A stretch of DNA of 64,000 nucleotides from Gastracanthus pulcherrimus. Its lineage: Eukaryota > Arthropoda > Insecta > Hymenoptera > Pteromalidae. The position numbers were made by a program, and so were the translations under genes. Below the pieces are notes generated by a model. That model saw only the letters and a list, made by a program, of their open reading frames with translations. It was not told the origin of the DNA and did no database searches. Location of the stretch: assembly GCA_949152435.1 (NCBI GenBank), contig OX424573.1, positions 33,841,394-33,905,393 of the forward strand. The letters run 5' to 3'. This document shows, in pieces, positions 25,116 to 36,829 of this stretch (position 1 is its first letter; every line of letters starts with the position of its first letter).

Positions 25116-25832
25116 TTTTTTATTTCTATATAATCTTCAAACAGGTATCTCAATGAAATATACTGATTAAAAAGTTATTTGTATGTGAATAATTATTTGA
25201 TTGTAGCAATTGTAATATATATATTTTTTAATATGTATCAAAAATGCATTTTATTAATTTTGAATAAGTCAATATTTATGATATAGGATTTCGTGTATTG
25301 TTGAAATATTATGTACTTCCACTTTTGTACTCAATTATCGCTATTCTTGTTTTTATGGTTATAACATTTTAATTACATATAAAAATCATCAATGCGTGGT
25401 TTGGCGTTATATTTTATAATTTAAATAACTTTTTTAACAGAAACATTACAACAGCTTTTTAATAAAAATATTATTATGTATCTATACAATAAAACTTGCG
25501 CTTACACAAATTGACTATGATTTTCTTGTAATTAATAAGTTTTTATTGACTTATGTAAAAACATAAATTAATTTTCTGTAATAATTAACAAATTTACAGT
25601 TTTGATAGATTAACCTTCCATAATTATTTAAAACAATAATAAAACAGAACTATTTTGTATATTTACGAAGATAATCGAAATAAATTTCAAATATATTGTA
25701 TTGTATCAAATAAAACGTTAATGCAAAACTCTCGAAACATATATAAATATCGCATTCCATATTCAGCAGCAATATTATCTACTGATTGAGAGGTTCCATC
25801 ATATTGCATCGCACTGTACTCATCTAAATCTA

Positions 25833-25834
<2 letters not shown>
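25116..25834. other. AT-rich non-coding stretch
   Basis: Nothing recognisable. Confidence 0.5.

Positions 25835-25899
<65 letters not shown>
25835..25899. repeat. (TA)n microsatellite
   Basis: Pure alternating TA of about 32 units, ending directly at the hairpin that follows. Confidence 0.95.
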
Positions 25900-25900
<1 letters not shown>

Positions 25901-25905
<5 letters not shown>

Positions 25906-25980
25906 TTTTTTGATTTTTGAAGTGTTTGTAGTGAAAAAATATCGATTGTATATATATACTTCAAAAATCAAAAAAATTAT
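25901..25980. repeat. Perfect 23-bp inverted repeat with 34-bp loop
   Basis: The left arm 25,901-25,923 (ATAATTTTTTTGATTTTTGA then AGT) is the exact reverse complement of 25,958-25,980. The loop includes another short TA tract. Such AT-rich perfect hairpins often mark small foldback elements. A small-RNA precursor is possible but unsupported. Confidence 0.7.
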
Positions 25981-25984
25981 TGAA

Positions 25985-26455
25985 GCTTCTGCACTTTTTT
26001 GTTTATTCGGTATGCATACGAACTTTTATGCAGCATTCTTTACTTTTACTTCCCCTGTCGTTACAGCCATCGTGGGTCATTTCAAAAGTTTTTTCAGTGT
26101 CCCGATTCGAAGAATCAATCCTCTAAGTGTTTGCTCATTCCAATTTGAGTCTGTCGTATTCATGTCCTTCACAGACCTCTATTTCAAGTAGTTTTTCGAA
26201 TAGGCGCGAGTCAAAGCCCTTATGCGCCGGGGAAAAACGAGTATTCGCGCTTCAACGATTTCCAAGAGTGAATGTCGCTCTCGGAATTACGAAGCGATAT
26301 AACGAGCTAAATGGAGAATAGCAGAGATGGTTTGGTTCTTTATATTCTTTAAATATATACGAAATGTGAGTACGAAGATAATTGACTTTTAAGTAAAAGC
26401 TTTATATGAATTAAGATATTAGTCAATATAAAACAGTGATAATTATACTAAAAAA
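25985..26455 (+). other. Intermediate-GC block with acceptor-like site
   Basis: TTTTTTCAG at about 26,089-26,097 is a good 3' splice site, followed by about 230 bp of higher-complexity sequence, including a 64-codon open stretch ending at the TAG at 26,319-26,321. I recognise no protein family. It could be a terminal exon or chance. Confidence 0.2.
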
Positions 26456-27819
26456 CCGCTGCCAATTCATTGGCACTTAGCTTCCTCAAACTAAATTAGT
26501 ATTTCCAGTATGTAATTCTTTGTTCAAATAAATCAATTTTAAATTGCTATATAAATAATACCTCAAAAAGTGTGTGCTTTTATATCATTGATGGCTTGAC
26601 AAAAGATAATTTTTTACTAAAATTACAGAACGATAGGTAATAATCCTTATCACAGCAATTTTTTCTCTCTATGTAATTTATTAAACTTATTTAAATATTT
26701 AAATTAACTGATTCACTAAATTCCTAACCATCTACAAATTGGTGAACGATTTTCATCACAGATTTCCGAGATATAACCGTTTAAACTAAATATGACTTTT
26801 CTTGTGTATAACAAAAGAAGGGCAAGAGCCTATCTAAAATTCTGCGGTTATACAAGATAGGTAATTTTATGCTCTTTTTAATACATTCACACTAAATTGA
26901 TCATAATATTTCTAACATACCAATAAACTCGAAAAACTGAAACTCAAAAATCCAAAAATTGATAAATTGTTATAAAAAAAGAAACAAATTAATGAATCTT
27001 TAAATTCCTTTTCAATTTCGAATATTCATTAAAAACCGTAAAAAATAAGCCCTGTTTGGTAAAAAATGACCGTACCATTCTCGAGATATAATTAATCAAA
27101 ATAAATTTCAAAAAATAGATAACCTCAAATATCTTGCAATATAAAGGTCGTTGTGATCTGGGTAAAGAACTCAAGAGATAGAAAAAGGCTACCGTTTTGG
27201 AAATGATACCGATATACTCCAGTATTCGCAGCTGAATAAAAATCGATTTCTTTTACAAAAATATTTTTTTTCCTTCAAGAGAAAAAAATAAAGCCAGAAA
27301 AATTTTACAAAATATTCTTATTTATATTCCTAATCATCTCAATTTTTTTTCTTATATTTCACAGATATAACCGTTTAAAAGAACTTGACGATTTCGCGAA
27401 TAACAGAATTTTATGATCTATCAAATGCATTATCACTCAATTGATGATATTATTTGTATGGTATCAAAAAGAACAAAAAACTAAAATTCAAAAATCAAAC
27501 AGCCGCTACAAACGAAAACAGTTTTTAATCCGCCGTCCTTAAATAAAAACAAATAAAGTGAACCCTAAAGCATTAATTTTCACTATGTATATTCACAGTA
27601 ATGTTGATCCACGTCCATATCTACACACACACGCACACCCGCACGCACATACGCACGCACGCACGCATGCACGCACGCACACACACACACACACGCATCC
27701 ATACAGACATTTTCTAACAATATTGTTTTTTGATTCCCAGTATCTCAAAACTTGTTTCTAACCTGTTTTAAGCAAAACTTTCTTTTTACCATAACAAAGC
27801 TTCCGCTATAAGGAAGCAA
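26456..27819 (-). mobile_element. HINE/DINE-like non-autonomous element, copy B
   Basis: The hairpin end CCGCTGCCAATTCATTGG at 26,456 and the opposite end AACAAAGCTTCCGCTATAAG with GGAAGC (to about 27,819) bound the fullest copy of the family in this orientation. The order matches copies A and C: a subterminal CTTCCTC block, a region with AACCTCAAATATCTTGC near 27,122, a CCGCCGTCC patch near 27,531, a CA/CGCA microsatellite at about 27,623-27,700 and ACAGACATTTTCTAA after it. No protein is encoded. Confidence 0.65.
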
Positions 27820-28799
27820 AGCTAACTTTTATACGAAATCCATAATATAATACATTATTCTTTTATTACTAATTTAAGATTATTTTAATATAGTATATTT
27901 TTATAGTTTTGATTGTAATAGTCAGTAATATATTAATTTTTATGCGCAGTAACATTAGAACATCCAAAATCAAGACTATTATGCCAAATTTCACGCGAGG
28001 ATAACTTTCATCCCATACCTATTTCTTAAATATTAGAATATTAAAAGTAAATAATAAAATTGTTATCAAGGACGTTGATATCAAATCTGAAGTTAATATT
28101 GTTATAAATAAAATGGCGTTAATGGAATGGTGGTCATGTCAAGGCAGAACCATTAATATAGAACTAACGAAAATAACAGAAATTGTATATTTTCTTTGCA
28201 CTATAGTTGATAGAATATTATTCTTTAAAGTTTAAAATATGTTGAATGCAATTTCAAGAAACAATAATTCATCAATTTTAAGTACAAATAAAAATTGCGT
28301 TATTAAAATAAAAGAAAATTTCAGGGTTTGCTTTGAAATCTCTGTTATATTGAGACTGATGTCATTTCATTGTTTAATATTTTACTTTACATTTAAAATA
28401 TAGTAACACATAGCTCACCCTTTAAGCGGTACTGTGCATTAGTAGTGATAACGTCTACAAAACTATTGTGTTTGACTGTTCACCGTAATAAATTACTTTT
28501 CAAGTTGAAAAAGCACTCAAACGATTCATCATATGTGACTGCGTATACATGAACAACAAAAATATTGAAATTATACTTTAATGTTTGTAAAAATTAAAAA
28601 GAGACTATGATTTACTATCATTAACACATCTCACAACTACATAGTTTCTTCCATCGTCGAGGTTAAAGGGTTATCTATCTATCAAACAAATAATCAATGA
28701 TCTGTAGTTTTTACGAAAGTTACAAAGAATGAATCTAAGTAATACTCAAAATATTTGTAATTTCCCCAAAATCCTTCTTCTGTCTGCAAGCAATGACAT
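27820..28799. other. AT-rich non-coding stretch
   Basis: Nothing recognisable. Confidence 0.5.
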
Positions 28800-29050
28800 A
28801 TTGAATGTTTCCTCTTCAAAACTCCACGTTCTCCCTCTTATCGGGCTTCCTACGCTCCTACCTGAAAAATGACACAATCTGTCATTCCACCTGTCCTACC
28901 CGATCCCAACTCCTTCATCGTTTCCTCTTTCTCTTTCCCTCCTCTTCCTCTGACTTTGGCTGCTTCTCTTACATTCTGCCTTCGACTCGACTGTCATGTC
29001 GGTGAACGCTCTCTATCTCTTTCTCTCTCTCTCCCCTCTCTCTCTTCTCC

Positions 29051-29101
<51 letters not shown>

Positions 29102-29204
29102 GAAACTAAGCAAACCGCGCGCCAGACTTTCTGTTTGTCATCTTGTTCGTTTACTCGTCATATATACATACCACAACTACAGCGCCGCTACGCAAGAGAC
29201 GGAA

Positions 29205-29262
<58 letters not shown>

Positions 29263-30090
29263 CAGATCACAAGAAAAGACGGAGATCTGATTCATCTTCC
29301 CGCAGACAGAGAGATAAAAAGAGAGAACTCGCGAGTACCGGCGAAAAATGCGAGAGTATAGGGCGAGGGTACACGTACAAACTGTACACGCTGGCAAAGG
29401 GAAGAAAAGAAAAAGAGCGGAACGTACGCGCAGGAAAGTTTCGAATAAACAAGTTTTTGGTGGATTCCCACTGCTGCGGCATTCCATGCAGCGTCGAGTG
29501 GTTTTCTTCGCACACACGCGGCCGCTTTATACATCGGCCCACGGGGAAGTTTATTTGATCTCGCGCTACTGCAGTTAACTTGTTTTCGTTCGCGCAGGCG
29601 CGCGCGCGCCCGCTCGTGTTATCGAGGCTGCTCGGACTCTATACGCGGGAATTCGCCTGTAGCTCGCGGCGTCGGCGACTTTATGCCCGCCCGCGCACGC
29701 TTGTGTTTATCGTCGGAATGGCTTTGATGATGCATGTGCCGTAGCAATGTTCTGCCTGTCCGCGCGCAACTTTATAACGCGAAGTATAAAATTTTTTATT
29801 GTTTAATCTTCGACTGAGCCCGCCGCGAGTAGCGCACTGTGCACGTGTGAGCAGTGGGCCGCTAGGTACACAGGCTTGTTGGTCGGTGTGGGCTTGAAAA
29901 ATTTAGCTGGCTGTCGTCGGTGGGCGAGAGCAAATTTGCGGGGGAGCTATATGTGTGTATGCGCACATGCGTGCGGGGATCTAAACGTTTGATTTGCGCG
30001 CGTGAGCGGGGTTATGCGGCGTGGCTGTTGCGGTGAAATAAAAATTGCAATTCGCGGATTTGCGGTAGCGCGCGACGTTGCGTATGTGAG
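28800..30090 (+). promoter_or_regulatory. CpG island with paired CT and GA tracts
   Basis: A CT-rich tract (about 29,014-29,100) and a pure GA tract (about 29,208-29,258) flank a short unique segment, then CG-rich sequence runs to about 30,090 (GCGCGCGCGCCCGC near 29,600). The two tracts are complementary and could pair as a hairpin. Several frames are open through the island on both strands, but they are Ser/Leu/Arg/Glu repeats without a domain. A promoter or GAGA-factor platform is inferred; direction is a guess. Confidence 0.35.
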
Positions 30091-31559
30091 AAAATAACCC
30101 TTTAGCTGAAAATAGGATTTTTGGGACGGAAAACAAAAAAGTTTGTTTATTTGAAATAGTTGGTTTGTCATTAGAAATTATCTTAAGTTGAATATTTCAT
30201 TAAAATATTATATGCCTGACTGGACATTGACATTACTACTTGTGCACTTGTTTTCAAAAGCGTAATAATTAAATGAGAAGCATAAAATTGTTTCTTCAAC
30301 TTTTCAAAGCATAAGGAATTCTATTTAAGTTGAGATATATACTTTAGGGATTTTCTGCTGTAATATTAACTCTAAAATTACGCATGATAGATTAGTTAAG
30401 AAAACAGGTATACATTTCGAACATACTAATAACCAATTGAAAGCCTATAGTACATGTGCTTTCGAAACACGTATCATAAAGAATGTATTTGTTCATGAAA
30501 ATGTTATGACTTTGTGTATCGTATGAATTCAGTCCATATTTATTAATTTTATATATGGTACATTTCAAGCACGAAACCTATAGACTTTGATTTATACAAA
30601 AACGTTGCAGGCTATTTTTTTATCATTGATATAATAAGATATAGTTCAATAAATAATGCAATTAAATTCACTCCAGAATTTACTAGCAGTGTTTCTTTTA
30701 CAAAAATTCGTATGGCTCAAGTTTTCAATACTATTCAAGAATATCTTCTTAATACTGGAACGCTATCTTAGTTTAAAAAATTGTTGGCTATTAAGGAGTC
30801 CAATAATTTTATAGTATATTCAACTTAAAAAATAGGATTTTAATAATTGTTCAAATCTTTTTGTAAGACCCTATAAAAGTTATGAATGAATGTTTTTTTT
30901 TTCAGAGCAAAAATTACTGTACATTCAAAATATCCCATGCATCAACCACTTGAGTTTAATTGTTCAACAAATTTTTTGTTATTATTTGACACTAATAACA
31001 GCATAAATTTGCTCGATTTTTAATTTTATATTTAATATTATTTTTATAAGGAATAAAACATTTTTTCGATAATCAGTTATCAAACTATCCGAAAATCCAC
31101 ATTTTTTAGCATAATCGTAAGATGAATTTTATTCAAACTAAATAAGCAACTAGAATTCAAGAATAACTTGTCTTTAGCATATCATTAAATATATTCTGAA
31201 TGTTTGAACATGTTATGTAAAGAACGGAGACGCCTGGAACATTTCGAGTTTATCTAGATAGAAAAAATAATGAATATTCATATCTTGAATTTTTTTAATC
31301 AACTGAATTTTATTGCTCTGAATTGATCCACTTTTAAGTACTGCCTCGAATTCAATCCCCATCTTCTAAATATTCACTAATTTTTATTCAACTCGAAAAA
31401 TTAGAATTTCTAGCAGTATAAAGAATTACAAACTACTACTGTACCTCTACAATGCCAAAGTCGATAACATTTCCGTTAACAAGTTATACAAGCAAACTTT
31501 AAATAAACAACTCGAGCACATAAATCTTTTCAATCAAGCAATTATTTACATCATCGACC
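30091..31559. other. AT-rich non-coding stretch
   Basis: Nothing recognisable. Confidence 0.5.
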
Positions 31560-31860
31560 TTCTCTCGCTTCCGCTCCACTCACATCAATCTCTTCCACCC
31601 CACACCTGTCCTTTCTCCCGACATCTCCAAGACAAGCTCTGAAAATTTAAAAATAATTCCCAATCCACCTCGAGCCACGCATAATCGGAGATACGGATAT
31701 ACACGCGCTCGTGCGCTTTCACCCACGCGTTCGCTCTCTCCCTCTCTCTCTCCTGTACGCAGCTACGCACACACACTCACACACACACGCACAAAGAGAG
31801 ACGAATCCCCAGCAGCAGTATAGCCACGCGGAGATGCTGCGGGCTGTGCGCAGTGATCGA

Positions 31861-31892
31861 TATAAAGAGGCACGGGGGTAGGGAGTCAGAGC
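31861..31892 (+). promoter_or_regulatory. TATA plus initiator core promoter candidate
   Basis: TATAAAG at 31,861-31,867 is followed by AGTCAGAGC at about 31,884-31,892. The A of TCA lies about 27 bases downstream of the TATA start, which is the normal insect core-promoter spacing. The surrounding 31,560-32,300 block is CG- and GA-rich with a GCTGCTGCTGCTGCTGCT run near 31,971. This is the best promoter candidate in the window. Confidence 0.4.
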
Positions 31893-32063
31893 GAGAGAGG
31901 GATGAGGAGAGGGGGGGGGGAGAAGTGAGGAGGTCTCGTGTCGCGCGGACCCAGCCGGAGCGGCGGCGGCTGCTGCTGCTGCTGCTTCAATGTGCATGCG
32001 CACGCATTTCCAGCGGCGCACGAGCATAGAGAGAGGGATAGAGACAGAGAGAGATAGAGAGAG

Positions 32064-32152
32064 ATGGTCGCCGCAGCTCCGCTGTGCTCGATCGGCTGCC
32101 CGCGAGAGCGCCGGACTTATATACCATACCTATACTGTACGTGGAAGAGGGA
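32064..32152 (+). CDS. Candidate first coding exon of an unidentified gene
   Basis: The ATG at 32,064 sits in GAGAGATGG, an acceptable insect initiation context, about 175 bases after the predicted start at about 31,888. The frame is open for 29 codons plus two bases and ends at a strong 5' splice site, GGGA/GTAAGT, at 32,152/32,153. The peptide begins MVAAAPLCSIGCPRERR and has no domain I know. The coherent order of TATA, initiator, ATG and donor is what supports it. The next coding exon was not found. The C1-type exon at 34,077 is on the same strand but in the wrong phase to follow this one. It could equally be an untranslated exon or a lncRNA start. Confidence 0.25.
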
Positions 32153-32299
32153 GTAAGTATTAACCCGACGCGCGCGAAGGGATTAAGCCTTTTCCGAGGC
32201 AGACTCGACGAGCTGGAGGGGAGTTTTAAAATTGGACGTTTCCTTGACTATTTACATCGGAGTTGGTTAGGAAAAATAAGAATTTGTTTGATCGTCTAA

Positions 32300-32724
32300 T
32301 GGAACGAGTGATAAAAATTTATGTGAAATTGGTTTATCATTGACAAATTAAAAAGATGCCTTGGTTAATTTTTTAATAATTTATATAGGAGCATGTGGGT
32401 CAAGTTACAAGTTGATTGATGCAAATCTGAGACCCGCGTAGAATATTTTGAAATTCGGAGTATTGGATTGCAAGTTGAGCAGATGCGTCAGACCTACTTT
32501 ACCCACCGATAGATACATGAATTGTTTATGTATTTCGTAAATAAAGCTATCCTGATATGGAAATTTGATTTATGCGTCTTTAATAAGAAAAATGAAACTT
32601 TTTGATATACCTAACAGCGTAATAATTAACTCGTAATTCGATATTTTGAAGTTCAAAATGTTTCACGCGTTTTTCAGTTTTCAACTAATCTGTGATGGGA
32701 AAAACTGTACTTTTGTCTTTATAT
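32300..32724. other. AT-rich non-coding stretch
   Basis: Nothing recognisable. Confidence 0.45.
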
Positions 32725-32922
32725 TGCAAGTACGAGGAAAAGTGCTGGAATAAATAGGTGCAAGTACTTATCAATATATACACGTTAATGCCGTATCTAT
32801 ATTCACATGCTGTTCTTGCGATGAAATAGATCGTCAAAAAATCATGTTACATTAATGAAATATGACAATATTTGCCAAGTACTTGAATCCTTTCATTCAA
32901 GTACTTTTCCTCGTACTTGAAA
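32725..32922. mobile_element. Foldback MITE with CAAGTACGAGGAAAAGT ends
   Basis: The left arm CAAGTACGAGGAAAAGTG (32,727 onward) and right arm ACTTTTCCTCGTACTTG (to about 32,919) are inverted, extending about 45 bp inwards to GCAAGTACTT against AAGTACTTGA. Total about 200 bp, non-coding. Confidence 0.6.
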
Positions 32923-33130
32923 CAAGAAGCTCCTGTATAAAATGGATCTTCCATGGGTCATAATAAAATTGTTATTATAATTTTATTAATTTTAAAGTTC
33001 CCAAGACAATCGTTTTCTCTTATTATTATAATTAGAGTTATCGCATAAGAAAAAAATACCTTGGGATTTATATTACTTTTTTCTTAACTTTCGAATAAAT
33101 TTAATTATTTAAAACTTAACACTAGCATTT

Positions 33131-34895
33131 TGCTTCCTCATAGAGGAAGCTTTGTGATGGAAAAAAAAATTTTTGCTATGTTTGAAACATATTTTGAGAC
33201 ATTAGGAATCAAAATCCACTATTTTTAGAAAACGAATGTCTGGATGTGTAGTGGCATTACTCTGAATATACATGGTGAAAATTAATTTTTCAGGGTTCAT
33301 TCTTTTGTCTTTTTAAGATGGCGGTTTAAAAAATAAATTTTTTCAATAAATTTTTGTTTTTAGCAGTTTTTCAATTTTTGAGTTTTGGCTTTTCGGGTTT
33401 TTTGATACTTTAGAAATAACATCATCGACTGAGCGATAATGCATTTGAAAGAACATAAAATTACCTATCTTTTCCGATCCGAAATTTTGATTAATCTGTT
33501 TCCCTTGTTTTGTTATACATGAAATCGTTATTTCATTTAACGGTTATATCAGTGAAATATAAGGAGGAAAATTATTGAATAGAATTGAGATGATTAGGAA
33601 TATGGATAATCAATAAAATTTTTTAGGTTTTATCTTTTTCTTTTAAAGAGAAAAAAATCGTTTTTTTTCACCTACGATAACCGGAGTAAAACGGCGAAAG
33701 AGCGTTGTACAATTTTTTCAATATTTTGTTATTTTTTATAATTATTAAATTCGAATCCTTTGTATGTTCATTTGCTATGCACTAAATCCAGAATTTTTTA
33801 TTCATACCATTTCAGTAATTAGAGCTGAAATACTTGTTTTAATATATTATAAATTATATGTGCATCAAGTTACTTATGATTCTATAACCATTAAAATAAA
33901 AATATCGAGAATCACAGTAACTGATAAGCCAGAGTAACTGACTCACTTACCCTATCTTACTTATTTATGAACTTTAAATATCTGAAAACACGATTTTTCT
34001 TTCTACAACGTCCTCATTCCAAAGGACCCTTCGAACACATTTTCCACCTATAAATGAAAAATCCATGTGTTCGCAGATCAGGCTGAAGGACGCGATGCAG
34101 TGCCGTAACTACGGCATGGTCTGCCACAAGAAGTGCGAGGTGTGCTATCAGGTGTCGGGCACCTGTGGTTGAATTATTTGCTCAGATCATAACGACGTTT
34201 ATATTCCGAGATATTTGAGGTTATGTATATTTTTAATTTTTTTTTGATCGCTTATATTTTGAGAATGGCACAGTCATTGTTGCCCAAACAGGACTAATAT
34301 TTTTCGTTTTTTTTACTGAAAATTAGAGATTCATCGACTCTCTTTTTATAACAATTCGTCGATTATTGAATTTTCGAGTTTTAATCTTAGAGTTTTTTTG
34401 TATGTTAGAAATATTACGATCAATTTAGTGTAAATGTACTAAAAAGAGCATAAAATTACCTATCTTTTATAACCGAAAATTTTTGGATAGGTTCTTTCCC
34501 TTTTTTTGTTATTCACGAAGAAAGAAATATTTAGTTTAAACGGTTATATCTCGGAAACTTATGATGGCAAATCGTTTACAAAATTTTAGATGATTAGAAA
34601 TTCAGTGAATCTACGTACTAACATCTGATTACATTTAATTTAACATATTTAATTAATTGTAATAAATTACGTACAGAGAAAAAATCGCTGTGATAAGGAT
34701 TATTACTTATCGTTCTGTAATTTTAGTAAAAAATTATCTTTTGTCAAACAATCAATGATAAAAAAGCACACACTTTTTGAGCTATTAATTCGAAAGAGGT
34801 ATAGCTATTTAAAATTAATTTATCAGAACAAAGAATTTCATATTGGAACAATGAATTTAGGTTGAGGAAGCTTAGTGCCAATGAATTGGCATCGG
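33131..34895 (+). mobile_element. HINE/DINE-like element, copy C, carrying foreign DNA
   Basis: The left end TGCTTCCTCATAGAGGAAGC is itself a short inverted repeat, followed by TTTGTGATGG. The right end has GAGGAAGC, then the hairpin GCCAATGAATTGGC and a T run at about 34,895. The body aligns with copies A and B in reverse orientation up to about 33,690 and again from about 34,173 (CTCAGATCATAACGACG, matching CCCAGATCACAACGACC in copy B). The intervening 480 bp is not in the other copies and ends with a splice acceptor and a zinc-finger coding stretch. GAGGAAGC appears inverted near both ends, the subterminal repeat typical of Helentron derivatives. Confidence 0.6.
34077..34172 (+). pseudogene. 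Captured exon fragment: C-terminal half of a C1 zinc finger
   Basis: A good 3' splice site (TGTGTTCGCAG, ending 34,076) is followed by 31 in-frame codons and then TGA. The peptide starts IRLKDAMQC and contains GMVCHKKCE, the metal-binding core of C1 (phorbol ester/diacylglycerol-type) domains, which normally reads C-x2-C-x4-H-x2-C. Here the second Cys is Tyr (residue 12) while the His and following Cys are kept. The DAMQC and CHKKC wording recalls C1 domains of PDZD8-like proteins, but that assignment is a guess. About 385 bp of intron-like AT-rich sequence precedes it. Codon usage is GC-rich, unlike the flanks. It lies inside copy C of the HINE-like family and has lost its downstream exon junction, so it is very likely non-functional. 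A genuine host exon with elements on both sides is the alternative. Confidence 0.6.
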
Positions 34896-35159
34896 TTTTT
34901 TTATTTGTAAAGACAAACCAATTTTACATACATGCGTAGTATTTATTTCATACTATTACAGTTTAGATATTTATCTTAAAGAAAAATATTACGTCTATCC
35001 ATAACACATTAATTACCAAATTATGAAAGTTGATAAATATATAATCATTCATTTTACGTAAATAACAATAAAATCTCACGTATTTGTAATGCCATTATAC
35101 ACACAATTCGCATTGTTCATAAAATAACGAAATTCCGGTGTACGGTTTTAATGTTACAA
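34896..35159. other. AT-rich non-coding stretch
   Basis: Nothing recognisable. Confidence 0.4.
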
Positions 35160-35470
35160 TCCAATCCGGTCTCCGGAAATCAAAGTATACGTACACCGCA
35201 CGCGTGCGCCCTTTTGTAGGCAAAATTACGTGTATAGGTATATATATGACGCAGCGAGCGCGCGGGCGCCTGCCTGCCGGTTCGTTTTTAACAAATTGAT
35301 TCGACCCTATCTGCCTGCGCGCGTTCGTCGGTTATTTTCTCTCACTCTCGCACTCGTTCTCCCTCTCTCTCTTTCTCTCGCTCTCTCTCTCCCTCTCTCT
35401 CTCTCTTCCTCTCACTTGCTTCATTACTCGCTTTTCACGCAGTGAACCTTCGGCCAGCGAAAAACCCTTT
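35160..35470. promoter_or_regulatory. CG-rich patch followed by CT tract
   Basis: CG-rich sequence (CACGCGTGCGCCC near 35,199, GCGAGCGCGCGGGCGCC near 35,255) leads to a CT-rich tract at about 35,340-35,410. Composition resembles the other islands. A TATA-like TATATATATGAC precedes it near 35,239. Confidence 0.3.
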
Positions 35471-35691
35471 TTGATACAGGAATAAAGTTGTTGCACTGGA
35501 CTTTTATGGTAGCTCACAACGTTTCTTTTTTATGTACTAGCAATTTTTACGGTGCTGTGAGAGCTACAGTTGAAACAAAAGTACGAATGCTGCAAGATAT
35601 AAAAAAAATATTCACGTTAAACGTGAACGATCGTGGGCAATAGTTGAAATTTTGCATGAGATTTGCATGTTTCTTCTGTAATTTTTACATC

Positions 35692-35693
<2 letters not shown>

Positions 35694-35733
<40 letters not shown>
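35694..35733. repeat. (TA)n microsatellite
   Basis: Alternating AT of about 20 units, just upstream of the 108-bp tandem array. Confidence 0.9.
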
Positions 35734-35735
<2 letters not shown>

Positions 35736-35774
35736 CAATAATTAAAAAAATTTTGAATATGTAAATTCTTTTAT

Positions 35775-36068
35775 CTGCTTACCAATTGTATGTACTTATG
35801 TTACACATATTACATAACCAAAGCAGGTCCGGGCGTGATAAATCACGAATGAAAGAAATTTTTAATATTTAAACTTTCTAAACTGCTCACCAATTTTATG
35901 TACTTATATTACACAAATTACATAAACCAAGCAGGTCCGAGCGTGATAAGTCACGAATAAAAGAAATTATTAATATTTAAACTTTTTAAGCTGCTCACCA
36001 ATTTTATGTACTTATATTACATAAATTACATAAACAATGCACGTCCAAACGTGATAAATAACGAATAA
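35775..36068. repeat. 108-bp tandem repeat, about 2.7 copies
   Basis: Units start at 35,775, 35,883 and 35,991 (period exactly 108 each), with CTGCTCACCAATTTTATG at the head and GCAGGTCCGAGCGTGATAAG in the body. Non-coding satellite-like DNA. Confidence 0.85.
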
Positions 36069-36829
36069 TATCGCTGTTTATTAGGCTTCATATCGTTTGT
36101 TACTTCTTGTAAAAATGCAAAAATTTTAATTCATAATTTGAGTTTTTAAATTTAATGGTCTGTGTTAAAACTATATTTATAACGTATTGAATGGCAATGT
36201 TTATGACATCACGCACGAGCAATTAACTTTTTGAGATACATTGTATACGGGGAATTAGCTCTACAGAAGTATACGCCTACTACGTATGTAAACTGGAGAA
36301 AATGATTTATCATTTAACAGTGCTACGTAATAACTGTTATTTGCCTATTATTTATTTTAGCCTGAAAGCCGTTCAAAGCGAAAATTGCTTTGAGATTGTC
36401 ATTTCGGGTGGGTCTCCAATCTGTAATAAAACCAATATAAGCTTTAAAATTTTGCTGAAAAATAGTTTTGTCACTTTATAAGCTATTGCTAGCTATACTT
36501 TGATTTAGAAAATCAACAAATTTTCATTAATTTACATTTAACTAGAAAAATAACTTACGCGCTTCCAAAATATCAAGGTTGCCACCAACATTAATATTGC
36601 ATGCTAACAAATTATTTCATGAATTGCACGTACTCAAGCTGGTAATAGAATTAGTTTAAGCACATACTCAAACGGGTAATAGAGTTAGTTTGAGGAGCCT
36701 TTCATTACTTACGTAAAACTCCGGGGGAGAGGGGCAGGTGGTAAGAAATCAAAACTATTTCTTACGCCCGATATTTGCGATTAATAAATAAAGACCCTTT
36801 TTCCAAGTTATATAGCATTTCAAAAACAG
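36069..36829. other. AT-rich non-coding stretch
   Basis: Nothing recognisable. ACTCAAGCTGGTAATAGA and ACTCAAACGGGTAATAGA near 36,632 and 36,667 are a short local duplication. Confidence 0.45.

Noticed and set aside
28869..29558. 229-codon plus-strand frame
   Set aside because: Its centre is translated CT and GA microsatellite (Ser-Leu and Arg-Glu runs); the ends show no domain.
32064..34172. Joining the 32,064 exon to the C1 exon at 34,077 as one gene
   Set aside because: The phases do not fit; the junction would shift the C1 frame and hit a stop at once. The C1 piece also lies inside a repeat copy.
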